This document shows positions 16,680 through 25,200 of a DNA stretch of 57,950 bases, piece by piece (the first letter of the stretch is position 1; the number at the start of each line of letters is the position of its first letter). The notes under the pieces are model-generated. The model saw only the letters and a list, made by a program, of their open reading frames with translations. It was not told where the DNA came from and made no database searches. Location: positions 1 through 57,950 of the forward strand of contig CALMPK010000207.1 in NCBI GenBank assembly GCA_937873575.1. The letters are read 5' to 3'. A program made the position numbers and the translations under genes. The stretch is from an uncultured Hyphomicrobiaceae bacterium. GTDB taxonomy: Bacteria; Pseudomonadota; Alphaproteobacteria; Rhizobiales; Hyphomicrobiaceae.

Positions 16680-18461
16680 TCACTTCTGGAATACGTAGGC
16701 GCCGGGCGCCTCGGCGATGGCAGGAAAGCCCTTGTCGGCGGCACCGAGTGAAGGCGGGTCAACACGATCCTTACCTGAGTGCGCGGCAAGCCACGGCAGC
16801 CAGGCCTCCCACCAGGAACCGTTCCGGGCCTCAGCCTCTGCTGCCCATTCGCCGGGGCCAAGGCAGATGTCGACTGCCAGTCTGGTCGCGATGCGATAAC
16901 GGCGACCGCGATGGCCCGGCTCGCTGACAATGCCTGCATTGTGCCCGCCGCTGGCGAGAACGAAGGTAACATCGGTATCGGCTAGCTGGTGGATCTTGTA
17001 GACCGATCTCCATGGCGCGACATGATCGCGTTCCGTTCCCACGACGAACATCGGCACGCGGATATTTTGCAGCGCCGCCGGACGGCCATCGACCATGAAG
17101 CGGCCGGTTGCAAGCTCGTTGTCGAGGTAGAGGCGTTGCAGATATTCAGCATGCATCCGATAGGGCATGCGCGTGGAATCGGCATTCCACGCCATAAGGT
17201 CGTTCATCCGCGTGCGTTCGCCCATGAGATAGTCGTGGACCAGTCGCGACCAGACGAGGTCGTTGCTCTTCAATATCTGAAAGGCACCCGCCATCTGGTC
17301 CGCCGACAGATAACCCCGATCCCACATCATGCTTTCGAGGAAATGCATCTGGCTCGGGTCGATGAAGAGCGCCAGTTCGCCGGGTTCGGAAAAATCCGTC
17401 TGGGCTGCGAAAAGGGTGAGCGTTGCCAGCCTCCCGTCGCCGGCGCGCCCCATCGCAGCCGCCGCGATCGCGAGAAGCGTGCCACCCAGGCAATAGCCCG
17501 TCGCATGGATCCTGCTGTCGGGAACGATGGCGGCGATCACGTCGAGCGCGGCCATGACACCCAAACGGCGATAATCGTCCAGCGTGAGATCGCGATCGTC
17601 TGCCCCAGGGTTTCGCCAGGAAACGGCGAAGACCGTGTGCCCCTGCCCGACCAGATAGCGCACCAGGGAATTCTCCGGCGACAGGTCAAGGATGTAGTAT
17701 TTCATGATCCAGGCAGGCACGATCAGCACCGGCTCCGCCATAACGGTGTCGGTTGTGGGACTGTACTGGATCAGTTCGATCAGATGGTTTCGGAAGATGA
17801 CCTTTCCGGGAGTGACCGCGACATCCCGCCCCGGTACGAACCCTTCCGTGCCCGCGGGCGGGCGACCGCCCGCAAGCCTGTTGATATCTTCGAACCAGTT
17901 CTGAAACCCCGCGAGGAAGTTTGCCCCACCAGTGGCGATGGTTTTGTTGATCACCTCGGGATTGGTGAACGGATTGTTGGATGGCGAGAACATGTCGAGC
18001 ACTTGCCGCGCGGCGAAGGAGACCACGTCCTCGTGGTGAGGAGCGACGCCTGGCACCTCCCGTGTCGCATTGTGCCACCACTGCTGGGCGAGCAGGAACG
18101 CCTGAGCATAGGCCGCATAGGGGAGTTCCTTCCACGCCTCCCCGGTGAAGCGGTAGTCGCCCGGCAAGGGCTCGATGCAGCATGGAGTGTCGTCATCGAG
18201 ACTGGCGGCGCAGAGATAACCCGACAGCCGGGCGCTTTTCCGCACGGCCTTGTCGGTAAGTTCCAGACGCTTTCCAGGCGCCGAGGCCAGATGGATCGAC
18301 CAGTCGAACAAGGCCAGCGCCAGTGCCGCCGGAGAAAGCCCGCCAGTCATCCGCGCGCTCAGCGCCTCGCGCATCCGATCGATTGCGCGGTAGGTTTCCG
18401 TGTCGAAAGTGTCGTGGCGGGCGTCCGCCGCCTTGATGTCTCGCCGGCTCAAATCATTCAT
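16680..18461 (-). CDS. phaC: Class I poly-beta-hydroxyalkanoate synthase (first copy)
   Basis: This 593-residue enzyme polymerises hydroxyacyl-CoA on PHA granules. The lipase-like nucleophile box ATGYCLGG puts the catalytic cysteine near C324, and the histidine region SGGHNAGIVSEPG is present. PAWIMKYYILDLSP and HVAPWRSVYKIHQL are conserved synthase segments, and the N-terminal helical region is complete. The start at 18461 overlaps the tetR stop (ATGA) and has GGGAG eight bases upstream, so I prefer it to an ATG 45 bases further up. It is cotranscribed with tetR and followed closely by maoC-pta and ackA. Confidence 0.93.
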   Translation of the reverse strand: MNDLSRRDIKAADARHDTFDTETYRAIDRMREALSARMTGGLSPAALALALFDWSIHLASAPGKRLELTDKAVRKSARLSGYLCAASLDDDTPCCIEPLPGDYRFTGEAWKELPYAAYAQAFLLAQQWWHNATREVPGVAPHHEDVVSFAARQVLDMFSPSNNPFTNPEVINKTIATGGANFLAGFQNWFEDINRLAGGRPPAGTEGFVPGRDVAVTPGKVIFRNHLIELIQYSPTTDTVMAEPVLIVPAWIMKYYILDLSPENSLVRYLVGQGHTVFAVSWRNPGADDRDLTLDDYRRLGVMAALDVIAAIVPDSRIHATGYCLGGTLLAIAAAAMGRAGDGRLATLTLFAAQTDFSEPGELALFIDPSQMHFLESMMWDRGYLSADQMAGAFQILKSNDLVWSRLVHDYLMGERTRMNDLMAWNADSTRMPYRMHAEYLQRLYLDNELATGRFMVDGRPAALQNIRVPMFVVGTERDHVAPWRSVYKIHQLADTDVTFVLASGGHNAGIVSEPGHRGRRYRIATRLAVDICLGPGEWAAEAEARNGSWWEAWLPWLAAHSGKDRVDPPSLGAADKGFPAIAEAPGAYVFQK

Positions 18462-19075
18462 TGCGGCTCCCGACTGATCGGCACGGCGGTCGTCATGGTT
18501 TGACATCCCTTGTCTTCGTTCATGATGAACTCGACGACCTGGGAGACCAGAGCCATCAGTTCACGATCATTTCCACCACTCTGCAGCGCTGGCGTACCGA
18601 TGACGTCACGAAGGATGCTGACGCCGGCCAGGAACGCGGCGACCATGGACGCGCGCTGCTCGGACATGAGCAGGCATTTGGAAGCAAACGGCTTGACAAA
18701 CCCGTCGTCTATAAGCTCGCGAAAAACACGCGAGGCCTCGGGACTGGAAAACGAACGGGCAAGGATGTCAAAAGGCCGGATTTCGTTGGCGCCCTTCTCA
18801 GCGAGGATGTCTTGCGCGAGCGTCATATGCAACTCGCTCGCCTCGCCGACGAGCCAGGCCTCCGGTTGAAGTATCGCCTTGACTGCTGCCCGGAACAGCT
18901 CTTCCTTCGAACCGAAGGAACGATGAACATAGGCCATGTCGACACCGACATCGGCGGCAATGTCTCGCAACCCGGTTTCCTCATAGGAGTGGGTGGAGAA
19001 GCGAAGTATCGCGGCTTTCAGGATGCGCTCACGGGTGGTGTCTTCCGTGACGGGCCGGATCATTCGGTTGGGCAT
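18458..19075 (-). CDS. TetR-family regulator coupled to phaC
   Basis: This 205-residue protein has an N-terminal TetR helix-turn-helix (TTRERILKAAILRFSTHSYE, IAADVGVDMAYVHRSFGSKE) and a divergent ligand-binding C-terminus. The start at 19075 has GGAGA six bases upstream; the upstream extension is not TetR-like. It overlaps phaC by 4 bases. Its promoter carries the shared 14-bp box over the -35, so autoregulation is possible. I cannot tell from sequence whether this protein is the one that binds the box. Confidence 0.9.
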   Translation of the reverse strand: MPNRMIRPVTEDTTRERILKAAILRFSTHSYEETGLRDIAADVGVDMAYVHRSFGSKEELFRAAVKAILQPEAWLVGEASELHMTLAQDILAEKGANEIRPFDILARSFSSPEASRVFRELIDDGFVKPFASKCLLMSEQRASMVAAFLAGVSILRDVIGTPALQSGGNDRELMALVSQVVEFIMNEDKGCQTMTTAVPISREPQ

Positions 19076-19100
19076 AATTTCTCCAAATAAACGGTTGTCC

Positions 19101-19138
19101 AGTCTATCGGCGCAACGAAAGGCAGTCAACAGCCGATG
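19101..19138 (-). promoter_or_regulatory. Promoter of tetR-phaC operon with shared box (site B)
   Basis: On the minus strand, CATCGGCTGTTGAC (19125-19138) flows into -35 TTGACT (19124-19129), a 17-base spacer and -10 TAGACT (19101-19106). This is close to an ideal sigma-70 promoter, 25 bases before the tetR start. It is the only obvious promoter for tetR, phaC, maoC-pta, ackA and fabI, which follow with gaps of 7 bases or less or with overlaps. Confidence 0.7.
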
Positions 19139-19263
19139 ACCGACGCTGTGATGTGCTCTTCGTTTCGCGTTTTTTCACAAACTCGGAGTAATCGCGCCAA
19201 ATTACCTTGAGAGAGGAGCGCTTGATCGCGAGTCATTTAAAATGTTCAAACCCTTGCTTTCGT

Positions 19264-20286
19264 TCAGCGCCGCAGGGTTGGTCGTTCCCACGCATTGGCC
19301 ATGCTTTCGAGCGTCGCTGTCATCAGCGCTGCGACTGCGGTTCCGACGAAGGTCAGTGCCAGGCGGGTTAACGCTGCATAGGAAGGTTCCTGCGTGGTAA
19401 GGGCACCAACGATCAGTGACAGAGCGGCCGATGCGCTGAACTGGTAGACCATCGGAGGATGGCGGCCGATCATCATCATGGTGGCGAAATACAGCACCGT
19501 GAGAAAGACCAGACCGACCAGCATGAAGAAATGGGCGTTCAGGGTCATCAGGAACAGGGCGACACCCGCTGCGGATGCACCTAGCACCGTCGCAAAGATC
19601 CGTTCCCGGGCCTCTGCAAACAACTGCTCGCGTGTCGGGAAACACAGCACGAATATCGCGGCGATCGCCATCATCATGTTGGACATATCGATGAAGCTGT
19701 AGAGCCAGAAGCTGAGCCCGAGCAGGACGACCGCCCGGATGAGCGCCGATCGCACGTGATTGCCCGGTGCGGGCGTATATTCGTCGATCATTTTCTCCTG
19801 GGTAGCCGGCGGAATGAGGAGGTAAAGGACCGGAATCGCGATCAATGCGAGGATGCCCGCCTCGACCACCGAATCACTTAGGGCGTCGAGCGCAGTGATG
19901 GAGTTCATACCCAGGATAGAGGCGAGGCCAACGGACACCAGGATCAGCATCCCCATCGGGTTGCCGGTGCTCTGGATGAGATAGAACGCGACGAAATAGA
20001 GGCTGCCGACCGCGATCAGGAACGCCACCGGCCAAGACATGAGAAGGGTGAGCACGCCGCTTGCCAACCAAATCATCATGATGAGCGCCAGAGGACCTCC
20101 TATGGCTTTCTTCGGATCGAAGGCCTTGCGCATGCCGGCCATCAGGCCAAACGGCAGGGCCGCCATCAGCGCCGGCATAGAGGGCATGACAAAGGGTATC
20201 GCGCCCACCGAGATCACCGCAAGCAGCGCCATGCGCAAAGGAAAATTTGGGTCGTCGCGAAAGCTCGGCCGGGGCGAAACATACAT
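19264..20286 (-). CDS. DUF2955 / FUSC-like membrane protein
   Basis: This 340-residue protein has about ten hydrophobic helices arranged in two blocks, with a short central soluble stretch (PATQEKMIDEYTPAPGNH). That layout fits the DUF2955 family, relatives of the aromatic-acid exporter AaeB and the FUSC group, which work with an HlyD-type membrane fusion protein. The neighbour 9 bases upstream is exactly such a protein. Efflux of a small, perhaps aromatic, compound from the inner membrane is the likely role; the substrate is unknown. Nothing is seen in the intergenic gap to site B. Confidence 0.75.
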   Translation of the reverse strand: MYVSPRPSFRDDPNFPLRMALLAVISVGAIPFVMPSMPALMAALPFGLMAGMRKAFDPKKAIGGPLALIMMIWLASGVLTLLMSWPVAFLIAVGSLYFVAFYLIQSTGNPMGMLILVSVGLASILGMNSITALDALSDSVVEAGILALIAIPVLYLLIPPATQEKMIDEYTPAPGNHVRSALIRAVVLLGLSFWLYSFIDMSNMMMAIAAIFVLCFPTREQLFAEARERIFATVLGASAAGVALFLMTLNAHFFMLVGLVFLTVLYFATMMMIGRHPPMVYQFSASAALSLIVGALTTQEPSYAALTRLALTFVGTAVAALMTATLESMANAWERPTLRR

Positions 20287-20295
20287 GGCCCCACC

Positions 20296-21465
20296 TCAAT
20301 ACAGATAGGACAGAAGCGACTGGGCGCGGTGCAGGGCCATTGCGATCCACGCTGACGGATTGCTTTCGCCTGCGGCGTAGACCACGACGGTGGCCTTCGC
20401 GCCCACCCTGACGGTGCGAGGCCATTCCGAAAGCGCTCGATCGAGTTCAATGCGCACGGGAAACCGGCGGGCCGGCTCGAACCAGCGCGTTTCCGGCTCG
20501 TTCTGCACCAGACCGCTGGATGCGGTCCGTCCGGTATCGATGCCCCAGCCGACGCTGTGTACGGTCCCGGTAAAAATCTGCCCCGGCAAGGCATCGAAAA
20601 GCAGGCCCACCTTGTTGCCCGGCTCGATATTGGCGAGCTGGTTCTCGCGCATATCGGCCGTGATCCAGGCTCCCCTTCCGTCGATGAAGGTGAGAGCGGC
20701 CGAACCCGCGCTCACGTACTGGCCGACTGCTAGATCGAGATTCGTGACCACGCCGAGCGTCGGTGCCACGACCCGTGTGTAGATCAGGTCGAGCTGCGCC
20801 CTTTCCAGCTTGAGTCGAGCGGCCTTGATGCGCGGATTGCTGGCGCCCGCCGCCCCCAACTCGGCTTCCGCGCTAGACAGATCAGCCTCCGCCGCATCGA
20901 CCTCCGCCTGCGCGACCTCGAGTTCCGCGCGAGATGCTTCCTCCTGCTTCCGCGCGGCAACACCACGCTGGACAAGGCTTTGCGTCCTGGCGTTCGAGGT
21001 CTTGGCGTTTTCGAATTTGGCCCTGGCCTGCGACACCTTGGCCTGTGCAGCGATCAGCGCCGCCGACGAGGCGTCGATCGACTGGGTCGCCTGTTCGAGT
21101 TCGACTTCCGCCTGCTGGACCGCGATCTCGAACGGGCGCGGGTCGACCACGTAAAGAAGATCGCCCTCCTGGACAATCGTATTGTCCTCAACGTGGACGC
21201 TGATTACCGGGCCTGAAACACGGGGCGCTAGTCGGGCAATGTAGCCGCTGACCGTGCCGCGGTCGGTATAGGGGGCGAGCTTGTCGGAAACGGCGTACCA
21301 GGCTACGAAGGCGACCATGAGCCCGATAACGAGCACGCCGACCCGGACTCCCGTCCTGGTCGGCCCCGCCTCGACCGGAGCGTCAGCCAACGCTTCGGGG
21401 GCACGGTCGGCGGGCCTGTCCTCAGAAGAGCCTGTCGGCAGGTCATGTTGGTTCTTATCATCCAT
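20296..21465 (-). CDS. HlyD/EmrA-type membrane fusion protein
   Basis: This 389-residue protein has one N-terminal membrane helix (about 41-62) after an acidic cytoplasmic tail, a biotinyl-lipoyl half (GTVSGYIARLAPRVSGPVI), a long alanine-rich coiled coil (about 120-210), the second lipoyl half (RVVAPTLGVVTNLDLAVGQY) and a beta-barrel. This is the EmrA/AaeA layout. It pairs with the DUF2955 protein and would bridge it to an outer-membrane channel, which is not encoded here. It lies downstream of gltS in the same direction with a 37-base gap. Confidence 0.88.
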   Translation of the reverse strand: MDDKNQHDLPTGSSEDRPADRAPEALADAPVEAGPTRTGVRVGVLVIGLMVAFVAWYAVSDKLAPYTDRGTVSGYIARLAPRVSGPVISVHVEDNTIVQEGDLLYVVDPRPFEIAVQQAEVELEQATQSIDASSAALIAAQAKVSQARAKFENAKTSNARTQSLVQRGVAARKQEEASRAELEVAQAEVDAAEADLSSAEAELGAAGASNPRIKAARLKLERAQLDLIYTRVVAPTLGVVTNLDLAVGQYVSAGSAALTFIDGRGAWITADMRENQLANIEPGNKVGLLFDALPGQIFTGTVHSVGWGIDTGRTASSGLVQNEPETRWFEPARRFPVRIELDRALSEWPRTVRVGAKATVVVYAAGESNPSAWIAMALHRAQSLLSYLY

Positions 21466-21502
21466 TTTTTTCTCTTGGGGTTCGGACGAAACGTAGCCGG
21501 CG

Positions 21503-22702
21503 CTATCCTGCGAATATGGCGATCACGACCGCATTGACGAGGTCGATGAAGAAGCCGCAGACGAGCGGCACGACGATGAAGGCCCTGTGCGCCGCGCCAT
21601 ATTGCTGGGTGACGGCCGTCATGTTGGCGATGGCAGTGGCAGTGGATCCGAGCGTGATGCCTCCGAAGCTGGCAGATATCACGGCCGCTTCGTAGTCACG
21701 CCCCATGGCGGGAAAGACGATGAAAACCGTGTAGACGATCGTGAGCGCGATCTGCACCGCGAGCGCGGCGACGACAAAGGTGAAGACGCCGCTCAACTGC
21801 CACAGTTGCAGGCCCATCAGCGCCATCGTCAGGAACAGGCCGAGAGAGAGGTCGGACAGAAGCGACAATCCTTGTCGCACGCCGGGCCAGATGCGGGTGA
21901 TGGCCGCCCCGGCTGCCAGCGGCATCAGATTGCGGATTGCAATGCCGGCCAGCAGGCAACTGACGAAGGTCGGGAGTCTGAAGCCCGTCAGCGCGATCAG
22001 GGAGTCGAGCGCCATGCCGAGCATGACCGCGACATTGAGCGCCAGGATCGCCCAGAGCAGGCAGAAATAGTCCATCTTCGGCTCCGGCTCCTCATGGGCG
22101 GCGCCGACGTCGATATCTGCGTCGCCCGAGGTGACGATTCCATTGCGGCGGATCAGCAGGGCGGCCATGGGGCCGCCGATCACACATGCCGCGATCAGCC
22201 CGACCGTGTTGCTGGCGATGCCGAGCTCCATCGCGTTGGCGATCCCGAGGTCCCCGACGAAGATCGGCGCCCAGGCGACCGTGGTGCCGACCCCGCCCGT
22301 CAGCGAGACGGACCCGACCATCAGGCCGGCCTTCGGATCGAGCCCGAACAATGCGGCGATCCCCATCCCCGTGACGTTCTGGATGAGCATGAACGCGGTT
22401 GCGAGCGCGAGCAGCACGATGAGCGGCCTGCCGCCCTGCAAAAGGGTGGCCGTATCCGACTTCAGACCGATGCTGGCGAAGAACAGCAGTAGCAGGTGGT
22501 CACGCACGCCGAGTTCGAACTGGATTCTCCAGCCCGCAATCCAGTAGGCCAAAGCCACTAGCAAGGCGCACAAAATGCCGCCGACAACAGGCTCCGGTAT
22601 CGAGTACTTTCGCAGCACCGCGATGTTCATCGTCAAGATCTTGCCCACGATGAGGAGCAGGACCGCAATCGTGAAAGATAGAAAGGGGCTAACTTGAATC
22701 AT
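21503..22702 (-). CDS. gltS: Sodium/glutamate symporter
   Basis: This 399-residue, ten-helix transporter shows the GltS pattern: an N-terminal VGKILTMNIAVLRKYSIPEPVVGG, a central GLMVGSVSLTGGVGTTVAWAPIF (first pore-loop region) and a C-terminal SASFGGITLGSTATAIANMTAVT (second). Both glycine/serine/threonine-rich re-entrant loops are intact. It imports glutamate with Na+, which fits an island that also builds a sodium gradient by Na+-NQR. Length matches the E. coli protein (401). Confidence 0.94.
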   Translation of the reverse strand: MIQVSPFLSFTIAVLLLIVGKILTMNIAVLRKYSIPEPVVGGILCALLVALAYWIAGWRIQFELGVRDHLLLLFFASIGLKSDTATLLQGGRPLIVLLALATAFMLIQNVTGMGIAALFGLDPKAGLMVGSVSLTGGVGTTVAWAPIFVGDLGIANAMELGIASNTVGLIAACVIGGPMAALLIRRNGIVTSGDADIDVGAAHEEPEPKMDYFCLLWAILALNVAVMLGMALDSLIALTGFRLPTFVSCLLAGIAIRNLMPLAAGAAITRIWPGVRQGLSLLSDLSLGLFLTMALMGLQLWQLSGVFTFVVAALAVQIALTIVYTVFIVFPAMGRDYEAAVISASFGGITLGSTATAIANMTAVTQQYGAAHRAFIVVPLVCGFFIDLVNAVVIAIFAG

Positions 22703-22817
22703 CTTTTTCGGCGGACTTCCATTGATTGATTTCTGGCGGGACCATCCCTAAGCGTGCGCAGACAACCCATTCCAGTGGTGGCCTTTCGATTCCATGCGTT
22801 TGCAGAAGAGGCTCGGG

Positions 22818-23180
22818 TCATCGGCTTACTGCCGATCCGAGCGCGTTACCTGCCGCGCGGCCAAGTCTTTCGACCTGCTCGCCGATGCTGCGCCGCATAG
22901 TCGATTCGAAAACAGTGATCGGCGCACTGACGGCCACGCTCGCCGCTACGCCGACGGTCTGCGCTGCTTGCATCGCCCCCGCCCCGAGGTGGTCCCCCAG
23001 ACCAACGTCGGCATCGATGCTCGCGTGTCTCGTCGCCGCCCCCAGCGCACCCACCTGCGTGACGCCTTCAACCGTGGCTCTGCTCGGAACCATTGTGTCC
23101 TGAGATCGGGAAGCACAGTCCGAAACAGGCAGCCAGCGTGTTATTGCGCGGCGTTTTCCGATCGTGTGGATGCCACTCAT
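22818..23180 (-). CDS. Hypothetical protein coupled to tetR (120 aa)
   Basis: The frame starts at 23180 in an ATGA overlap with the stop of the upstream TetR gene, which is the main argument that it is real. The protein has a hydrophobic, small-residue stretch (VGVAASVAVSAPITVFE) and a basic C-terminal helix (STMRRSIGEQVERLGRAAG). I do not recognise a family. An opposite-strand frame overlaps it, so coding is uncertain. The 115 bases between it and gltS hold no other supported feature. Confidence 0.35.
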   Translation of the reverse strand: MSGIHTIGKRRAITRWLPVSDCASRSQDTMVPSRATVEGVTQVGALGAATRHASIDADVGLGDHLGAGAMQAAQTVGVAASVAVSAPITVFESTMRRSIGEQVERLGRAAGNALGSAVSR

Positions 23181-23833
23181 AGTTCCATCTCAATTCCTCG
23201 GACGAAGATATCGATGGTGCGTTCAAGGGCGGCCCGGTCTATCCCCGCGATCCCCGGCGGCGTCCGCTGAAGAACGGCCTGCCGCAGTTGCGGTATCATC
23301 GTGATGGACAGGAATATCTCCGCATCACGGGCCAGACCGGGTTCACTTGCACCGTGGTCGCGCAGCACGGCCATTACCTCCTCGCGGATCGGCGGCATTC
23401 CATACTGGCCGACGAGACTCGCCAACTTCGGAAACTGCCACGACTCGCCAACAACAACTCTTTCCAGGGAAATGATGAGCGGATCAGTCGCTACTTCTAG
23501 AATGCGCAACGACAAAGCCAGCAGCTTGTCCCGCGGAGTCTTGCCCGACAACTGCTCCGTGACGATATTCGATAGGCCCGTGTTTACAACATCGAGGACA
23601 ATCGCTTCGAAAAGTGCGGCCTTGCCTGGATGGCGCGAATAAAGAGTCCGCTTGGAAATTCCAATTTCCGCGGCGATCGCGTCCATGCTCGTCTGCGCAA
23701 ACCCGTCTCGCAGGAACAGCTTGCGCGCAGCCGTCATGATCCGGGCCGATATCCGTTCAGACTCCGCCGGTGTCGGCCGTCCGCCGTGGGGGGTCGCCAC
23801 ACGCGCATGATTGATCTTGTCGGTCGGCGTCAT
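23177..23833 (-). CDS. TetR/AcrR-family regulator
   Basis: This 218-residue protein has a basic N-terminal extension, a typical TetR DNA-binding domain (RIMTAARKLFLRDGFAQTSM, IAAEIGISKRTLYSRHPGKA), and a C-terminal domain of the AefR/TetR_C_7 type (ILEVATDPLIISLERVVVGE). Regulators of this type commonly repress efflux genes. A strong inverted repeat lies 147 bases upstream at 23980-24000, and the exporter genes at 25201-30167 point the other way, so they are the likely target. The start ATG at 23833 fits the family. Confidence 0.9.
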   Translation of the reverse strand: MTPTDKINHARVATPHGGRPTPAESERISARIMTAARKLFLRDGFAQTSMDAIAAEIGISKRTLYSRHPGKAALFEAIVLDVVNTGLSNIVTEQLSGKTPRDKLLALSLRILEVATDPLIISLERVVVGESWQFPKLASLVGQYGMPPIREEVMAVLRDHGASEPGLARDAEIFLSITMIPQLRQAVLQRTPPGIAGIDRAALERTIDIFVRGIEMEL

Positions 23834-23979
23834 TGAAGCGCTTTCTGCTACGTTGCCTTATGAACAGAGGGGCTTTTGGCAAAAGCCCGCCCTTCATGAA
23901 GTTACAGGGACTGGCCGGGAGCGCCCCCCCGGAAGCGGATAATTCGTTCAGTTGCAGTTTCCTTGACGAGTTTGCTTAT

Positions 23980-24000
23980 TAAACGATACGGTGTCGTTTA
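23980..24000. promoter_or_regulatory. Likely TetR operator (21-bp inverted repeat)
   Basis: The site consists of TAAACGATAC, a central G and GTGTCGTTTA. It is symmetric at 18 of 21 positions, as expected for a TetR-family dimer. A possible plus-strand promoter, TTGACG at 23963-23968 with a -10-like ATACGG 17 bases on, overlaps it. It lies between the TetR gene (minus) and the exporter genes (plus). The remaining bases of 23834-24127 show no gene. Confidence 0.6.
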
Positions 24001-24127
24001 CTATGTTTAGCGGAGAATTTCAACCGTTTTGCATCCGGGATTTTCGGCTGGGGTGCGGCGATCGCGGATCGCTCTGCGCCGCACGGACATAAGAAGAGCC
24101 GCATGGCAGCATTCAACTGATTGAAGC

Positions 24128-24511
24128 TCATTGAGGATGGTGCGTAAAGTCCGGCTTCAAGTGCCGCAGCAACCAGATCACCTCGATGTTGCGATGCGCC
24201 TCGGCCTCCAGGCGGCTGGAGCGCAGCCGGTTCAAATACTCGGCCGGATCGAACCCCGGCCGCCCCGTCTCCTTTGCCGCCACCCGCTCGAAGCCGGCAG
24301 CAGCAAGACCGAGGCCGTCTACGAAGGCCTCGATGAAGCGAACCGGGTTGTCTGGCCCGACATAGTGGTCGATCGCCTCGGGCAAAAAACAGCAGTTGCG
24401 AACGATTCGCGACAAATTCCCGACCTTGGCGCACGGCTGTTGTCGTTCACACTGGAGCATCCCGACCCGTGCACCATTCAAAGGTTTTACGATGACCTTG
24501 CGATTGAACAC
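24128..24511 (-). pseudogene. IS1182-family transposase fragment
   Basis: The frame encodes the conserved N-terminal part of an IS1182 transposase: LPEAIDHYVGPDNPVRFIEA, FVDGLGLAAAGFERV, then YLNRLRSSRLEAEAHRNIEV and WLLRHLKPDF. The segment that normally joins GFDPA to YLNR (roughly nine residues, LLKLYIYG-like) is missing, and the frame ends soon after LKPDF where the DDE core should follow. It is a dead remnant inserted between the TetR operator and the exporter genes. Sequence either side (24001-24127) looks like further debris without a usable frame. Confidence 0.75.
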
Positions 24512-24750
24512 GCGCCAAAGGTCGTCGAAGGGCCGAAGCTCCGCGACCGGGCAGTCATAGAAACACGGACCGGCACGAAGGAACTAACCTGAGTTTAGCC
24601 CAAAGACGGTCCCAAGCTTCTACGCGATCCTTGCTGGGAGTTTTCAGTCGGTCTGTTGGGTGTGAACGACATTCTTGCTCCGGCGCGTCCTGTGTACTGC
24701 TTAAAGGCAGTCATCCAGGTGTACGGAATCATCCGTTCACGACGAACCGG
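24512..24750. other. Intergenic, no gene seen
   Basis: This stretch between the IS1182 fragment and promoter F has only short frames with no family resemblance, and I see no repeat or RNA structure. It is probably insertion debris. Confidence 0.4.
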
Positions 24751-24788
24751 CCTCAACCGTTGACATTTTAGTCATCGAGTGATGATAT
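24751..24788 (+). promoter_or_regulatory. Promoter with shared box upstream of exporter genes (site F)
   Basis: CCTCAACCGTTGAC (24751-24764) runs into -35 TTGACA (24760-24765), a 17-base spacer and -10 TGATAT (24783-24788). This is a near-consensus sigma-70 promoter on the plus strand. The hlyD start lies about 410 bases downstream. No convincing gene lies between, so it probably makes a long leader for the exporter transcript. Confidence 0.65.
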
Positions 24789-25200
24789 GGTCGCGATTTC
24801 AGGGCGAGCGTTGATGAGGCTGAGGCGAATAGCAGTTCTTCACGCAAACACTCAGGTGAATAATGAGGAACATGCTAAAAGATCCGCTCCCGGTGAGCTC
24901 TATATCAAGTATCGATCCAGAACTTACAAGACAAGTTTGCTTTCATTTCCACGAAGCCGGGAGATGGCAGCAACACGCCTTTGTCGGCCGGCTTCAACGA
25001 TCTTCCAATCGTCGCGTGAGATCGTTCATCTATTCGCAATCCAGTATTGCAACAGGAACGTCTCGTGTGTCCAAGCGCGGATTCCGCGAACAACGCAGGC
25101 TCTTTTCCATGGCAATGACATTTCGCATGATGACCTCAGATAGTCTCCATAGCCATCCGCGGTACGCTCGTGCGGCCGCTCCGCAAGGGGAGGTCCGCGC

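Noticed and set aside
22726-23270. Plus-strand ORFs in the gltS-tetR interval
   Set aside because: Low-complexity arginine/serine-rich translations, no ribosome binding site, and overlap with a better-supported coupled minus-strand frame.
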